From: Octadecabacter algicola
Lineage (GTDB): Bacteria > Pseudomonadota > Alphaproteobacteria > Rhodobacterales > Rhodobacteraceae
Reading direction: 5' to 3'
Length of the DNA stretch: 64,000 nt
Assembly (NCBI RefSeq): GCF_021532625.1
Contig: NZ_JAKGAR010000003.1
Coordinates: forward strand, 124,001-188,000
Below the pieces are notes generated by a model, which was given only the letters and a program-made list of their open reading frames with translations, was not told where the DNA came from and did not search any database. The first letter of the stretch is position 1. Every line of letters starts with the position of its first letter. Positions 48,132-56,360 of this stretch are shown piece after piece. Position numbers and translations under genes: made by a program.

Positions 48132-48530
48132 TCAGGCCGAGGTAAATTTAGTGCCCTTGCCGATCGGCAAAATAAACATACCATTTGCATTATTTTGACG
48201 CTGGAGCACGATCTTGTCCCACTGCCACAGAATAGTTGCCGCTTGCTCGTTTATCTTTTGCTTCTGGACCGTTTTGGCAAGGTAAAACGCAACAACCCCA
48301 GATCGCAAGATCGCTGCTTTTTCAGGAGGCCGTTTAGCGTTCCTCAGGTCTTTACTTATTACTACCCAGTCTTCTTCTTTTGCCAGTTCAGAAAAATACT
48401 CGACATCCCCGATATTTACAGGGAACTTGTCTTTCAGCGCGAACGCTTCATGGCCTGATCTAGCAATCACTTCGTTTAAAGCTCTTGCGATTGCAGGCGG
48501 CATGTTATGATCAAACAGAACTTTTACCAC
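48132..48530 (-). CDS. VapC45-type PIN-like toxin
   Basis: 132 aa. VKVLFDHNMPPAIARAL gives the DxN start (Asp7, Asn9), then GDVEYFSELAKEEDWVVISKD gives further acidic residues (Asp42, Glu48, Asp61), the PIN-like nuclease pattern of VapC45/DUF5615 proteins. Family members are ribonuclease toxins. Start overlaps the antitoxin end by 20 nt. A+T-rich, unlike the ribosomal genes. Confidence 0.78.
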   Translation of the reverse strand: MVKVLFDHNMPPAIARALNEVIARSGHEAFALKDKFPVNIGDVEYFSELAKEEDWVVISKDLRNAKRPPEKAAILRSGVVAFYLAKTVQKQKINEQAATILWQWDKIVLQRQNNANGMFILPIGKGTKFTSA

Positions 48531-49254
48531 TGGCCTGATCTAATTGCCTCTCATAATTGATTGCGTCTTTAATTAGTGCTTTCGGTACCTCGTAAATTTC
48601 CGAAAGATAGGAAAAGTTCTCAAATGACTGAAATTCAGAGTATAGGGTTTCGGTTGAAACACCATATTCATCCAAAATAGGTGTTCCAAACTGCCGTTTT
48701 GGGTCAATAACAATAGTATCTGTGCGAGCCGGCCGCCAGCGCGCAACATGGCCGCGATCATATTCTAGGTTTTTCAATGAAGGCAAAACTACCTTGGCGA
48801 AAACTTTTTGCCCAGGGTACCTTTTTGACAGACTGACTAACTCACCGTCATTCTCGATTGCTTGCATCAATATCTGCGAGCCGTCCGTTTGAAATTTCTT
48901 CGATGAAAGCGGTTTTTCAATATCAAACGTCTCTTGAGCAAAGGCAATCGCATAGCGGATAGCCTGCATTGTAATTCCCGCCCGACGCAAAGCCCTCACA
49001 ACACGTAGTTCTACCAGATCCGCAAAACTAAGTTCGGCTGTGTCATCTATTTCCTGATAGTATGCATTCCACAATGGTTCAGATGGCCCACTTCCTCGCG
49101 TCCAGCGCCTCACGTCTTGGGGCGAACCGCCAATCAGTCTGGCAGCTTGCCGCGGCGTGTAAATGCCTCGGCCTAGAATTTCAAAGTCTAATGGCAAGGG
49201 ACCTCCGATAGAGCGCTTTTCCTCTTTAAGGAAATTCTTACGCGAGTTCCGCAT
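48511..49254 (-). CDS. VapB45-type antitoxin (MerR-like HTH + DUF433)
   Basis: 247 aa. HTH near residues 30-52 (IYTPRQAARLIGGSPQDVRRW). Middle helical region. C-terminal DUF433-type part (about 175-240: IVIDPKRQFGTPILDEYGV, VPKALIKDAINYERQL). Size and order match VapB45, which pairs with a 130-140-aa VapC45. Antitoxin first, toxin second. ATG 49252-49254 has no clear ribosome-binding site, so the mRNA may be leaderless or start elsewhere. Two inverted repeats lie just upstream. Confidence 0.75.
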   Translation of the reverse strand: MRNSRKNFLKEEKRSIGGPLPLDFEILGRGIYTPRQAARLIGGSPQDVRRWTRGSGPSEPLWNAYYQEIDDTAELSFADLVELRVVRALRRAGITMQAIRYAIAFAQETFDIEKPLSSKKFQTDGSQILMQAIENDGELVSLSKRYPGQKVFAKVVLPSLKNLEYDRGHVARWRPARTDTIVIDPKRQFGTPILDEYGVSTETLYSEFQSFENFSYLSEIYEVPKALIKDAINYERQLDQASGKSSV

Positions 49255-49606
49255 CGAAGAAATTCGAATTGGTCACCAGTGTTGTACGAACTCACACAAA
49301 AAAAATACATGGCGAATTTCAGGAAACCATATTTTTTTGAACGGCTCGCTTGAAGTCCGAAGAACCACGCCCTTAATAAGCCGCGCCATCGCTGCCCCGA
49401 ACGGAAACACCAGTCGTTTCAGTCTCGCAGTTTATGGTTGCCACGATTCTCTTTGATTTTAAGACAGAGCACGGGCGGCAAAATCGCTGCACCGTCAAAC
49501 CGAAGGTTTGCTTCTAGCAAAACGGGGCGGGTTAGCAATGGGTCGGCGGCTAGGCTTTGTCTCCGGCCTTGTTGCGGCGGCCGACAAATGGGGGGCAACC
49601 CAAACA
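49255..49606. other. Gene-free region between VapB45 and the rplL terminator
   Basis: Holds two adjacent inverted repeats just upstream of the antitoxin start: AATTCGAATT (49261-49270) and TGGT-C-ACCA (49270-49278), possible operator for VapB45 autorepression, plus a hairpin CAAACC/GGTTTG (49497-49511). The rest shows nothing I can support. Confidence 0.4.
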
Positions 49607-49607
49607 A

Positions 49608-49636
49608 AAAACGGCGGCCCCGAAGGACCGCCGTTT
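49608..49636 (-). terminator. Terminator after rplL
   Basis: Stem AAACGGCGG/CCGCCGTTT with a small interior bulge and CGAAG-type loop (49609-49636), followed on the minus strand by TTTTTTG. Ends the rplJ-rplL unit. Confidence 0.85.
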
Positions 49637-49672
49637 CCGTATACCAAAAAGGTATGCTCCGAAGAGAAGGGC

Positions 49673-50047
49673 TTAGGCCACTTCGACTTCGGCGCCAGCT
49701 GCTTCCAGCTTGCCTTTGATGTCTTCTGCTTCAGCTTTATCAACGCCTTCTTTGATCTTGCCGCCAGCTTCTACGAGGTCTTTAGCTTCTTTCAAGCCAA
49801 GACCAGTGATGCCGCGAACTTCTTTGATCACGTTGATTTTGGACGCGCCTGCGTTCTTGAGAACGACGTCAAATTCAGTCTTCTCTTCTGCTGCTGCGCC
49901 GCCAGCGTCGCCGCCGCCAGCAACCATTACTGCGCCACCGGCAGCTGGTTCGATGCCATACTCGTCTTTGAGGATGGTTTTCAGTTCTTGTGCTTCGAGA
50001 AGTGTCAGACCGACGATCTCTTCAGCAAGTTTTTTCAGATCAGCCAT
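49673..50047 (-). CDS. rplL: 50S ribosomal protein bL12 (L7/L12)
   Basis: 124 aa from ATG 50045-50047 ([23 protein letters not shown]). N-terminal dimer domain, Ala/Gly hinge ([21 protein letters not shown]), and C-terminal factor-binding domain ([20 protein letters not shown]). 70 nt after rplJ. Upstream in-frame codons were rejected since family members begin MADL. Confidence 0.97.
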   Translation of the reverse strand: MADLKKLAEEIVGLTLLEAQELKTILKDEYGIEPAAGGAVMVAGGGDAGGAAAEEKTEFDVVLKNAGASKINVIKEVRGITGLGLKEAKDLVEAGGKIKEGVDKAEAEDIKGKLEAAGAEVEVA

Positions 50048-50117
50048 TTGCTTTTCCATTTCTAAGTTTGTGTTCCAACGACAGGGGGTATTCCCTACGT
50101 CAGCCATTCAAGTTGCT

Positions 50118-50630
50118 TCAGGCAGCTTTCTCTTCGATCGTTGAGAGAACGCTCGCGATGTTGGAAGCAGGCGCGCCAATTGCGCCGGCGATGTTGGAGG
50201 CAGGTGCACCGATGCAGCCCACGATGGAAGCAATAAGCTCCTCACGGGATGGCATTTCGGACACTGCTTTAACACCAGCGACGTCAAGTGCCGTCTCACC
50301 CATAGCGCCGCCAAGGATAACGAGCTTGTCGTTTTCTTTGGCAAACGTCTGAGCAACCTTGGCCGCAGCCACAGGATCCTCAGAATAAGTAAGAACGGTC
50401 ATGCCTGTCAGGTGATCCGCGATGCTTGCGCATGGCTTACCTTCAAGGGCAATTTTGGCGAGCTTGTTTTTGGCAACGCGTACAGATGCGTCGACTTCAC
50501 GTGCACGGGCACGCAGGTCTTGCATCTCAGCAACTGTCAGGCCTTCGTAGTGGGATACCACAACGACGCCAGAGCTTTCAAAGATTTGGCCGAGATCTTC
50601 GACCAATTGTTCTTTTTGTGCTCTATCCAC
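50118..50630 (-). CDS. rplJ: 50S ribosomal protein uL10
   Basis: 170 aa from a GTG start (50628-50630). [39 protein letters not shown] and [10 protein letters not shown] are uL10 features. The C-terminus has a near-perfect tandem duplication of 11 residues ([11 protein letters not shown] then [11 protein letters not shown]), encoded by two 33-bp units at 50157-50189 and 50190-50222. Base of the L7/L12 stalk. Follows an L10-type leader. Confidence 0.97.
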   Translation of the reverse strand: MDRAQKEQLVEDLGQIFESSGVVVVSHYEGLTVAEMQDLRARAREVDASVRVAKNKLAKIALEGKPCASIADHLTGMTVLTYSEDPVAAAKVAQTFAKENDKLVILGGAMGETALDVAGVKAVSEMPSREELIASIVGCIGAPASNIAGAIGAPASNIASVLSTIEEKAA

Positions 50631-50872
50631 AGTTTCACTCCAAATATGGGGCTTGGGAAGAATTCCGGCCCCGGCTCAAGTTTGCTTGACCCTTGCGGGC
50701 CAAACGTAGAAGTCCTCGAATTTAACGGGGTTGAGCCGATCAGGAGTGGAACTCATAGAGAGCGCCAGTAAATCTCGGTCTTTCCCGCCTCAGGCAGGAT
50801 TTATGGTCTAGGACCACCCACCGTCTCGGACGAATGCACGCCCCGACGAATCAAGGCATATGTGCAGGAGTG
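50631..50872 (-). promoter_or_regulatory. L10 (rplJ) mRNA leader
   Basis: A 240-nt structured leader. The segment around 50780-50815 (CCTGCCTGAGGCGGGAAAGA then CCGAGATTTAC) has the kink-turn-like layout of L10 leader RNAs bound by the L10-L12 complex for autoregulation in many bacteria. By-eye assignment; a covariance-model search would settle it. Confidence 0.55.
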
Positions 50873-50901
50873 CGTTTAGAGAGGTTGAGCCCGTTTGTGA
50901 A
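50873..50901 (-). promoter_or_regulatory. Promoter of rplJ-rplL
   Basis: Minus strand: -35 TTCACA (50896-50901), 17-bp spacer, -10 TAAACG (50873-50878), then CACTCC. Lies after the six-TM gene, so rplJL no longer depends on rplKA transcription. Confidence 0.6.
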
Positions 50902-50914
50902 GAGGCTTCAAAGA

Positions 50915-51613
50915 TTACGTCTGCACAATTTCCTTGGGGAGACGAGACATAAATACCGCCACAACCAAAAGAACTGACGCAACCATCATTTCCCCACCAT
51001 CTTCAAGAATCGCGACGACTTCCAACAAGTTCCAACTCCCTCCACGTCCTGATTGGCGCACAATCCCGTGGAGCAGGTCCATTACGACACCAAAAAAGGC
51101 CAAACTTAGGATCAAGTATACCAGACGGCGTGGCCAGATCCGTGCTTTGGGCGGTGACGATTGATGGCTGAGGGCGAGCGTCCCAAAAACCAGAAAGGCC
51201 AGCAACGCCATCCCGATTAGCGATGCATAGTCTTGAGCCCGAAGGTAGTACGCATTTTCGAAAGGTAGAAGCGGCCCAATGGCCCGTCCTATGCTTTCGT
51301 GAATCTCACCGGAATCGTCTATTAACAAAATTAGGAATACGAGGGCTGCCAAACCTAACCATTTTTCGCCATGTTTTCTTGCCGCGATCGCCAACACAAG
51401 GCTCGCAACGACCCATTTCAAATAGATATAGATACTTGGGATACTCCAAGGTGGGCCAAGCGCGAAGGCAGATTTGCCCGCCAGTTGATCGGGGTTCCGC
51501 CAAATGACCGACAGTACAATAAGCAAAACGTCAAAGGCCAACAGCACGACCAAAAGCCAATATGCCATACGTCGACAGGCGGTTTCTTGGCTCTGTTCTG
51601 TCACCTTCTTCAC
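50915..51613 (-). CDS. Six-TM protein with conserved acidic/His motifs (unknown)
   Basis: 232 aa with about six hydrophobic segments (17-37, 58-79, 85-98, 128-148, 163-178, 209-226). Membrane-adjacent polar motifs stand out: DDSGEIHE (99-106), DLLH (179-182) and LEDGGE (203-208), which could coordinate a metal and resemble intramembrane hydrolase chemistry. Family not recognised. A GTG three codons downstream of this GTG has a better ribosome-binding site (GAGG), so the start may be 51604. Inserted between rplA and rplJ, which are normally adjacent. Confidence 0.7.
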   Translation of the reverse strand: MKKVTEQSQETACRRMAYWLLVVLLAFDVLLIVLSVIWRNPDQLAGKSAFALGPPWSIPSIYIYLKWVVASLVLAIAARKHGEKWLGLAALVFLILLIDDSGEIHESIGRAIGPLLPFENAYYLRAQDYASLIGMALLAFLVFGTLALSHQSSPPKARIWPRRLVYLILSLAFFGVVMDLLHGIVRQSGRGGSWNLLEVVAILEDGGEMMVASVLLVVAVFMSRLPKEIVQT

Positions 51614-51714
51614 CTCGGCATTTCGTGATCCATTCTCTCAAGCCGTGGTCGAACGACTAAAAATTCAATCTTTCCCTATCACGATGACATGGCAAAACTT
51701 GGGTAGGTTCGCCC

Positions 51715-51746
51715 AAAGAAAAAGGCGCCCCATGCGAGGCGCCTTT
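51715..51746 (-). terminator. Terminator after rplA
   Basis: 9-bp stem AAAGGCGCC/GGCGCCTTT (51721-51729 with 51738-51746), 8-nt loop, with a T-rich minus-strand tail (TTTTTCTTT). Separates rplKA from the downstream six-TM gene. Confidence 0.88.
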
Positions 51747-51779
51747 CTTATAGTGCAATAGACCTTGCAGGTCTTGGGA

Positions 51780-52478
51780 TTAGTTCCCAGTCGCGTTGTC
51801 GACGTTCAGTGTAACACCTGGGCCCATTGTCGAAGTCAAAGAGATCTTCTTCATGTATGTGCCTTTGGTGCCAGATGGCTTTGCCTTCTGGACCGCATCA
51901 ACGAAGGCCAGAACGTTCTCTTCGAGCTTTGCAGCAGTGAAGGACGCTTTGCCAACACCGGCGTGAACCACACCGGCTTTTTCGACTTTGAACTGAACTT
52001 CGCCGCCCTTAGCAGCTTCAACAGCGTCTTTGACGTCCATTGTCACTGTGCCAACTTTTGGGTTTGGCATCAGGTTGCGTGGGCCCAGAACCTTACCAAG
52101 ACGACCAACGATTGGCATCATGTCAGGTGTCGCGATGCAGCGATCGAATTCGATCTTGCCGGACTGAACTGTTTCCATCAGGTCTTCTGCGCCAACGATG
52201 TCAGCGCCTGCAGCCTTAGCTTCGTCAGCTTTGTCACCACGAGCGAAGACAGCAACGCGCATAGTTTTGCCTGTGCCGTTTGGCAGAGCAACTTTGCCGC
52301 GAACCATCTGGTCTGCGTGACGTGGGTCAACACCAAGAACAACTGCGATTTCGATAGTTTCATCGAATTTCGCTTTTGCGTTGTCTTTAACCAAAGCAAC
52401 AGCTTCGGATACAGTGACGAGCTCTTTGCCTGCGAATGCTTCGCGGGCGGCGGTTGTGCGTTTTCCGAGTTTTGCCAT
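51780..52478 (-). CDS. rplA: 50S ribosomal protein uL1
   Basis: 232 aa. [44 protein letters not shown] and [21 protein letters not shown]-type core are diagnostic. In E. coli L1 represses the rplKA mRNA at its leader. Overlap-free, 2 nt after rplK. Confidence 0.98.
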   Translation of the reverse strand: MAKLGKRTTAAREAFAGKELVTVSEAVALVKDNAKAKFDETIEIAVVLGVDPRHADQMVRGKVALPNGTGKTMRVAVFARGDKADEAKAAGADIVGAEDLMETVQSGKIEFDRCIATPDMMPIVGRLGKVLGPRNLMPNPKVGTVTMDVKDAVEAAKGGEVQFKVEKAGVVHAGVGKASFTAAKLEENVLAFVDAVQKAKPSGTKGTYMKKISLTSTMGPGVTLNVDNATGN

Positions 52479-52479
52479 C

Positions 52480-52905
52480 TTACTTAACCTCGATGCCCAT
52501 TGACCGAGCGGAGCCCAGAATGATTTTCATTGCGCCTTCGATGTCGTTTGCGTTGAGGTCCTTCATTTTGGCCTCTGCAATTTCACGAACTTGCTTGGTT
52601 GTGACAGTACCAACAGTTTCACGGGACGGAGTTTTCGCGCCGGATTTCACTTTGGCAGCCTTCTTGAGGAAATAGGACGCTGGTGGCGTCTTGATATCCA
52701 TAGAGAAGGATTTGTCTTGGTAATATGTGATTACCGTTGGGCATGGGGCACCTGGCTCAAGGTCAGCTGTCTTAGCGTTGAACGCTTTACAGAATTCCAT
52801 GATGTTGATGCCGCGTTGACCCAATGCAGGGCCAACAGGTGGGGATGGGTTGGCTTGGCCAGCTGCAACTTGCAGCTTCATAGTGCCAGCGACTTTTTTA
52901 GCCAT
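52480..52905 (-). CDS. rplK: 50S ribosomal protein uL11
   Basis: 141 aa. [32 protein letters not shown] and [17 protein letters not shown] are diagnostic; GTPase-centre protein and thiostrepton target, also needed for RelA-dependent stringent response. Leads the rplKA unit with a palindrome-rich leader. Confidence 0.98.
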   Translation of the reverse strand: MAKKVAGTMKLQVAAGQANPSPPVGPALGQRGINIMEFCKAFNAKTADLEPGAPCPTVITYYQDKSFSMDIKTPPASYFLKKAAKVKSGAKTPSRETVGTVTTKQVREIAEAKMKDLNANDIEGAMKIILGSARSMGIEVK

Positions 52906-52970
52906 GAGGCTTCTCCTTTTGTCCGGTTACGGGACGCGTTCCAGTAACCTTTGTGGATGTGGTCTGGTCT

Positions 52971-53019
52971 GTCGCACGCGTGCGACTCGCCTCCCACATG
53001 GGATGTCGGATATCCGACA
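52971..53019 (-). promoter_or_regulatory. rplK leader with two 16-bp perfect palindromes
   Basis: GTCGCACG/CGTGCGAC at 52971-52986 and TGTCGGAT/ATCCGACA at 53004-53019, plus CCCA/TGGG between (52993-53002). They lie within the first 60 nt of the predicted rplK transcript. Candidate L1-binding or other regulatory structures; the tRNA-like precision is unusual for untranslated leader. Confidence 0.55.
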
Positions 53020-53026
53020 AGCTGCT

Positions 53027-53055
53027 CCATTAGCGGGGGTTAGAGATTCTTGCAA
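53027..53055 (-). promoter_or_regulatory. Promoter of rplK-rplA
   Basis: Minus strand: -35 TTGCAA (53050-53055), 17-bp spacer with CCCCCGC, -10 TAATGG (53027-53032), then AGCAGC. Sits 122 nt upstream of rplK, beyond the leader palindromes. Confidence 0.65.
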
Positions 53056-53215
53056 GAGAGATGTCGACAAGTGCGGTGTCAGACCCGCAAATGCTGCGGC
53101 AAAACGCCCTCTGACCGCCGTAGAGGTAACTAAAGTGACAAAATTCCCATTTAGCTATCTCCAAACCCGTGCTCTTTCTGTATGGCACTAGGCAGAAAAC
53201 AACATAAGCAGGCAT

Positions 53216-54250
53216 ATGGACAAGAATTCAGAGGGGCTTAGCCCCGCAACGCCCCCCCGCTCCGGTCAGGAATGGGTTAGAACCCTCGCACTCTACCGCA
53301 CGCCCAACGCCTTGCGCAGCTGGTTCGAGCTCGCGGTCACGATTGGTCCTTTCATTGCCCTTTGGGCCCTCGCATGGTGGAGCCTATCTTATAGTTACTG
53401 GGCAGCCTTTGCGATTTCGATGATAAACGGGGCGTTCTTGTTGCGCCTATTTTGCATCCAGCACGATTGCGGACACGGTGCGTTTTTTAACAGCCGAAGC
53501 CTAAGTGACTGGACTGGCCGCGTGTTGGGTGTGTTGACGTTGACGCCTTATGACGTTTGGCGCCGGACCCATTCCATACACCACGGCGCATCTGGCAACC
53601 TTGATCGCCGTGGGATTGGCGACGTCTACACAATGACAGTCGCTGAATACGCTGCGTTGTCCCCAATGGGAAAGCTGCAGTACCGTATGTACCGGAACCC
53701 CGTCGTTTTGTTTGGCTTGGCTCCGGGCTACCTTTTCCTGCTGCAGAACCGCCTGCCATTTGGTTTGATGAACAGCGTTAAATACTGGATCAGCGCAATG
53801 GCGACCAATGCGGCGTCCATCGTGGCGCTCGGCATCATCCTGTATTTCGGTGGCTTGGCTCCGATCCTTCTTGTGTTCCTGCCTTCGACGCTGTTGGCAG
53901 CGACGGCAGGCATGTGGCTGTTTTACGTACAGCACCAGTTTGAAGATACCCACTGGGACGTCGAAGAAGACTGGCAAGTTCATGACGCCGCCCTGCAAGG
54001 AAGCTCCCACTACGTGATGCCGTCCGTGCTACAATGGTTGAGCGCCAACATCGGTATCCACCACGTGCATCACATCTACGCACGTATTCCGTTCTACCGC
54101 TTGCCCGAAGTGCTGCGCGACCACAAAGAACTCGCAGAGGGCAACCGCATGACCATTGGCGAAAGTTTTCGCAATGCCCGCCTGAAACTGTGGGACGAGA
54201 AAACAAAGCAACTCATTTCGTTTTCACAAGTGCGTACCCTAGAACGCTAG
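53216..54250 (+). CDS. Membrane fatty acid desaturase
   Basis: 344 aa di-iron desaturase with all three His boxes: HDCGH (83-87), HSIHH (119-123) and HHVHH (282-286). Four to five hydrophobic segments. Resembles acyl-lipid delta-12/omega-6-type desaturases. Would add double bonds to membrane lipids, relevant to cold adaptation. Plus-strand gene in the nusG-rplK junction, divergent from rplK and convergent with nusG. Confidence 0.88.
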   Translation: MDKNSEGLSPATPPRSGQEWVRTLALYRTPNALRSWFELAVTIGPFIALWALAWWSLSYSYWAAFAISMINGAFLLRLFCIQHDCGHGAFFNSRSLSDWTGRVLGVLTLTPYDVWRRTHSIHHGASGNLDRRGIGDVYTMTVAEYAALSPMGKLQYRMYRNPVVLFGLAPGYLFLLQNRLPFGLMNSVKYWISAMATNAASIVALGIILYFGGLAPILLVFLPSTLLAATAGMWLFYVQHQFEDTHWDVEEDWQVHDAALQGSSHYVMPSVLQWLSANIGIHHVHHIYARIPFYRLPEVLRDHKELAEGNRMTIGESFRNARLKLWDEKTKQLISFSQVRTLER

Positions 54251-54271
54251 GAATAACTTAACGGTTAACGC

Positions 54272-54301
54272 AAAACGCCGCCCCAATTGGGGCGGCGTTT
54301 T
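54272..54301. terminator. Bidirectional terminator between desaturase and nusG
   Basis: 13-bp perfect stem AAAACGCCGCCCC/GGGGCGGCGTTTT (54272-54284 with 54289-54301) around AATT, with T tracts in both directions. Confidence 0.92.
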
Positions 54302-54328
54302 TCATTCGACAATTAAGGTTTCGCAGAT

Positions 54329-54862
54329 TTAGCCCTGCTTCGTAACCTGCGTGAATTCCAACTCGACCGGTGTTTCGCGGCCAAAGATGGACACTGTAAC
54401 CTTAAGACGCTGGTTCTCGTCATCGACCTCTTCGACCATACCGTCGAAGTCTTCGAACGGACCGTCGTTGACTTTGATCTTCTCGCCGATCTCGAAGTTG
54501 ATAAGCGTACGTGGCGCTTCCTGACCTTCTTCAACACGACCGAGGATCTGCTGGACTTCGGCATCCCGCATCGGCATCGGACGACCCTGTGGGCCCAAGA
54601 AACCAGTAACGCGGTTGATGGAGTTGATCAGGTGGTAGCCCTCATCGGACATTTCCATGTGAACCAGAACGTAACCAGGCATGAAGCGGCGCTCAGCGGT
54701 GACTTTCTTACCGCGGCGAACCTCGATGACTTCTTCAGTTGGCACCAGAACTTCTGTGATCTGATCGTCCAAACCTTGCTCTTCGGCTGTCGTGCGGATC
54801 GTTTCCGCAATCTTCTTTTCGAAGTTCGACAACACGGAAACCGAATACCAACGCTGTGCCAT
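54329..54862 (-). CDS. nusG: Transcription termination/antitermination factor NusG
   Basis: 177 aa. NGN domain starts MAQRWYSVSVLSNFEKKIAE and contains FMPGYVLVHMEMSDEGYHLI. C-terminal KOW domain has GEKIKVNDGPFEDFDGMVEEV. Couples RNA polymerase to Rho and to the ribosome through S10. Convergent to the desaturase. Confidence 0.97.
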   Translation of the reverse strand: MAQRWYSVSVLSNFEKKIAETIRTTAEEQGLDDQITEVLVPTEEVIEVRRGKKVTAERRFMPGYVLVHMEMSDEGYHLINSINRVTGFLGPQGRPMPMRDAEVQQILGRVEEGQEAPRTLINFEIGEKIKVNDGPFEDFDGMVEEVDDENQRLKVTVSIFGRETPVELEFTQVTKQG

Positions 54863-54918
54863 TTTATCTGTCCTTTTTGATCCGAACGAGACCGCTGAAG
54901 AGTCCCGGAAATAAAAGC

Positions 54919-54944
54919 GGCGTGCAACTCATCCGTTGCACGCC
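54919..54944 (-). terminator. Hairpin between secE and nusG
   Basis: 9-bp perfect stem GGCGTGCAA/TTGCACGCC (54919-54927 with 54936-54944), 8-nt loop, then GCTTTTATTT on the minus strand. Probably a partial terminator after secE, as nusG has no obvious promoter of its own. Confidence 0.6.
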
Positions 54945-55010
54945 ATCTAAACTTGGGGATTCTCTACCGCGCAGAGCGCGACACTTCAAGGGGCAGCAAC
55001 GATTTGCGCC

Positions 55011-55205
55011 CTAGAAAGCGTTGAGCACGCCTTCGAGGCCAGACCGGATGATCAGGTCAACCAGCGTAAAGAACAACGCCATAACGGCAGCCATGATCAA
55101 CACCATCACAGTGGTCAACACCACTTCGCGGCGGCTGGGCCACACAACTTTGCCGATTTCGGCACGGGTCTGCTGAATAAATTGAACTGGATTGGTTCGG
55201 GCCAT
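55011..55205 (-). CDS. secE: Preprotein translocase subunit SecE
   Basis: 64 aa, the short single-TM form. NPVQFIQQTRAEIGKVVWPSRREVVLTT then one hydrophobic segment (33-57). RBS AAAGGAC. Adjacent nusG and tRNA-Trp complete the usual tuf-trnW-secE-nusG order. Confidence 0.95.
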   Translation of the reverse strand: MARTNPVQFIQQTRAEIGKVVWPSRREVVLTTVMVLIMAAVMALFFTLVDLIIRSGLEGVLNAF

Positions 55206-55276
55206 GGTCTGTCCTTTTAAGGCGGAAACGCCAATTTCTTAGCTGGATAGGCAGGTAACCGTCTTTGCCAGTCGTT

Positions 55277-56185
55277 TCAACCCTTCAGAGGGTCCGCCGG
55301 CGGATGCAACACTGTCACACCGTCTAATTGTTCGATCCGTGCCATTTGGGTGGCATAAACTTCGGCCGCGCGGCGTAGGATCGACGCATTATACAGCTGG
55401 AACTGCTTGTGGTGATCACCCACGGGATAAGCACGACGTGCATCGCGCGCCAAGTTACCGACTTGCCCTTCGCTTGCGGCCTCAATCGTCTTTTGGACTG
55501 CGGTCACAGACAGCCCCTGATGCACGCGATTGTGGATTGGTTCAATCCGACTGCTATCGTCCCACCGCAACATGCGGCAAAGCACCTGCGGTAAGACCTG
55601 CTCATAGTCTTCCTGACGCCAAATATAGATCTGGCCAACTCTCGTAACGCTGCGCAACCGTTCTACATATTCTGCCCAATCGATCTCACGCCAATCATTG
55701 CGCAACCGATATTGTCGTGGGCGCACATGGACCCCTCCGAACATCGCCTGTGAATAGGCAGACGCGAGATATGCAGCAGGATCACGCACAGCTAGAAACA
55801 GGTCTACAGGAATTGGCGACCACTTCTCGACCACCTCAGTGAGACGTTGGGCCGCTGCAGGATAGAGCGGCCTAACAACCCGTCCCCGACTATCGGCGAG
55901 ATTGCCGACAAAGTTCTCTTCGCTCAGCAAAAGGTGTTTTCGGGTCTTGGTCAAAAACTGCAGTTGTTGTTTCGGTGTCCGGCGTGGTGTCGGGCTTTCT
56001 GACCACGATGTGTCGAACATCGCCGCAAGATTTCGCCCCCGCATGCGTAAATATCGCGGGCCGAACAATCGGATGCCTTCGTCCGCCAAAAGACCGCGAT
56101 TCTTATACAGGACATTCTGGAGGTGGGACGAGGCGGTTTTATGCGCGCCAATATGAAACGAGATCGTTTGCGGTAAAGTGTGCAA
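55277..56185 (-). CDS. Sulfotransferase-like protein
   Basis: 302 aa. N-terminal FHIGAHKTASSHLQNVL resembles the 5'-phosphosulfate-binding loop of PAPS-dependent sulfotransferases (KTxSS), and LFLAVRDPAAYLASAYSQ resembles the 3'-phosphate-binding RDP box. Central part has many basic residues. Substrate unknown; could sulfate a surface glycan. Accessory gene between secE and tRNA-Trp. Confidence 0.65.
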   Translation of the reverse strand: MHTLPQTISFHIGAHKTASSHLQNVLYKNRGLLADEGIRLFGPRYLRMRGRNLAAMFDTSWSESPTPRRTPKQQLQFLTKTRKHLLLSEENFVGNLADSRGRVVRPLYPAAAQRLTEVVEKWSPIPVDLFLAVRDPAAYLASAYSQAMFGGVHVRPRQYRLRNDWREIDWAEYVERLRSVTRVGQIYIWRQEDYEQVLPQVLCRMLRWDDSSRIEPIHNRVHQGLSVTAVQKTIEAASEGQVGNLARDARRAYPVGDHHKQFQLYNASILRRAAEVYATQMARIEQLDGVTVLHPPADPLKG

Positions 56186-56234
56186 GGTTTTCTCCCGTTT
56201 AACGCATCTTTAGCGCGCGAAATCGGCGGTGGCT

Positions 56235-56310
56235 TGGCAGGGGCTGAGGGTCTCGAACCCACGACCTACGGTTTTGGAGACCGTCGCTCTACCAACTGAG
56301 CTAAACCCCT
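56235..56310 (-). tRNA. trnW: tRNA-Trp (CCA anticodon)
   Basis: 76-nt tRNA on the minus strand with encoded CCA. Acceptor AGGGGTT/AGCCCCT (one G-U), D-loop AGCTCAGTTGGTAGAGC, anticodon loop CTCCAAA (anticodon CCA), T-arm GTGGGTTCGAGACCC. Discriminator G. Sits between the sulfotransferase-like gene and the membrane protein, the normal place upstream of secE. Confidence 0.97.
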
Positions 56311-56360
56311 AAGCCGAGCGTTGAAATAGCGAGGCCTTCCGCACTTGGCAACAGCAAACG

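Noticed and set aside
49438-50065. Plus-strand open frames in the rplL region
   Set aside because: They overlap the rplL gene and its terminator in antisense, with low-complexity composition and no ribosome-binding site.
55206-55276. Promoter in front of secE
   Set aside because: The only spaced hexamer pair there has a very poor -35, so I do not list it.
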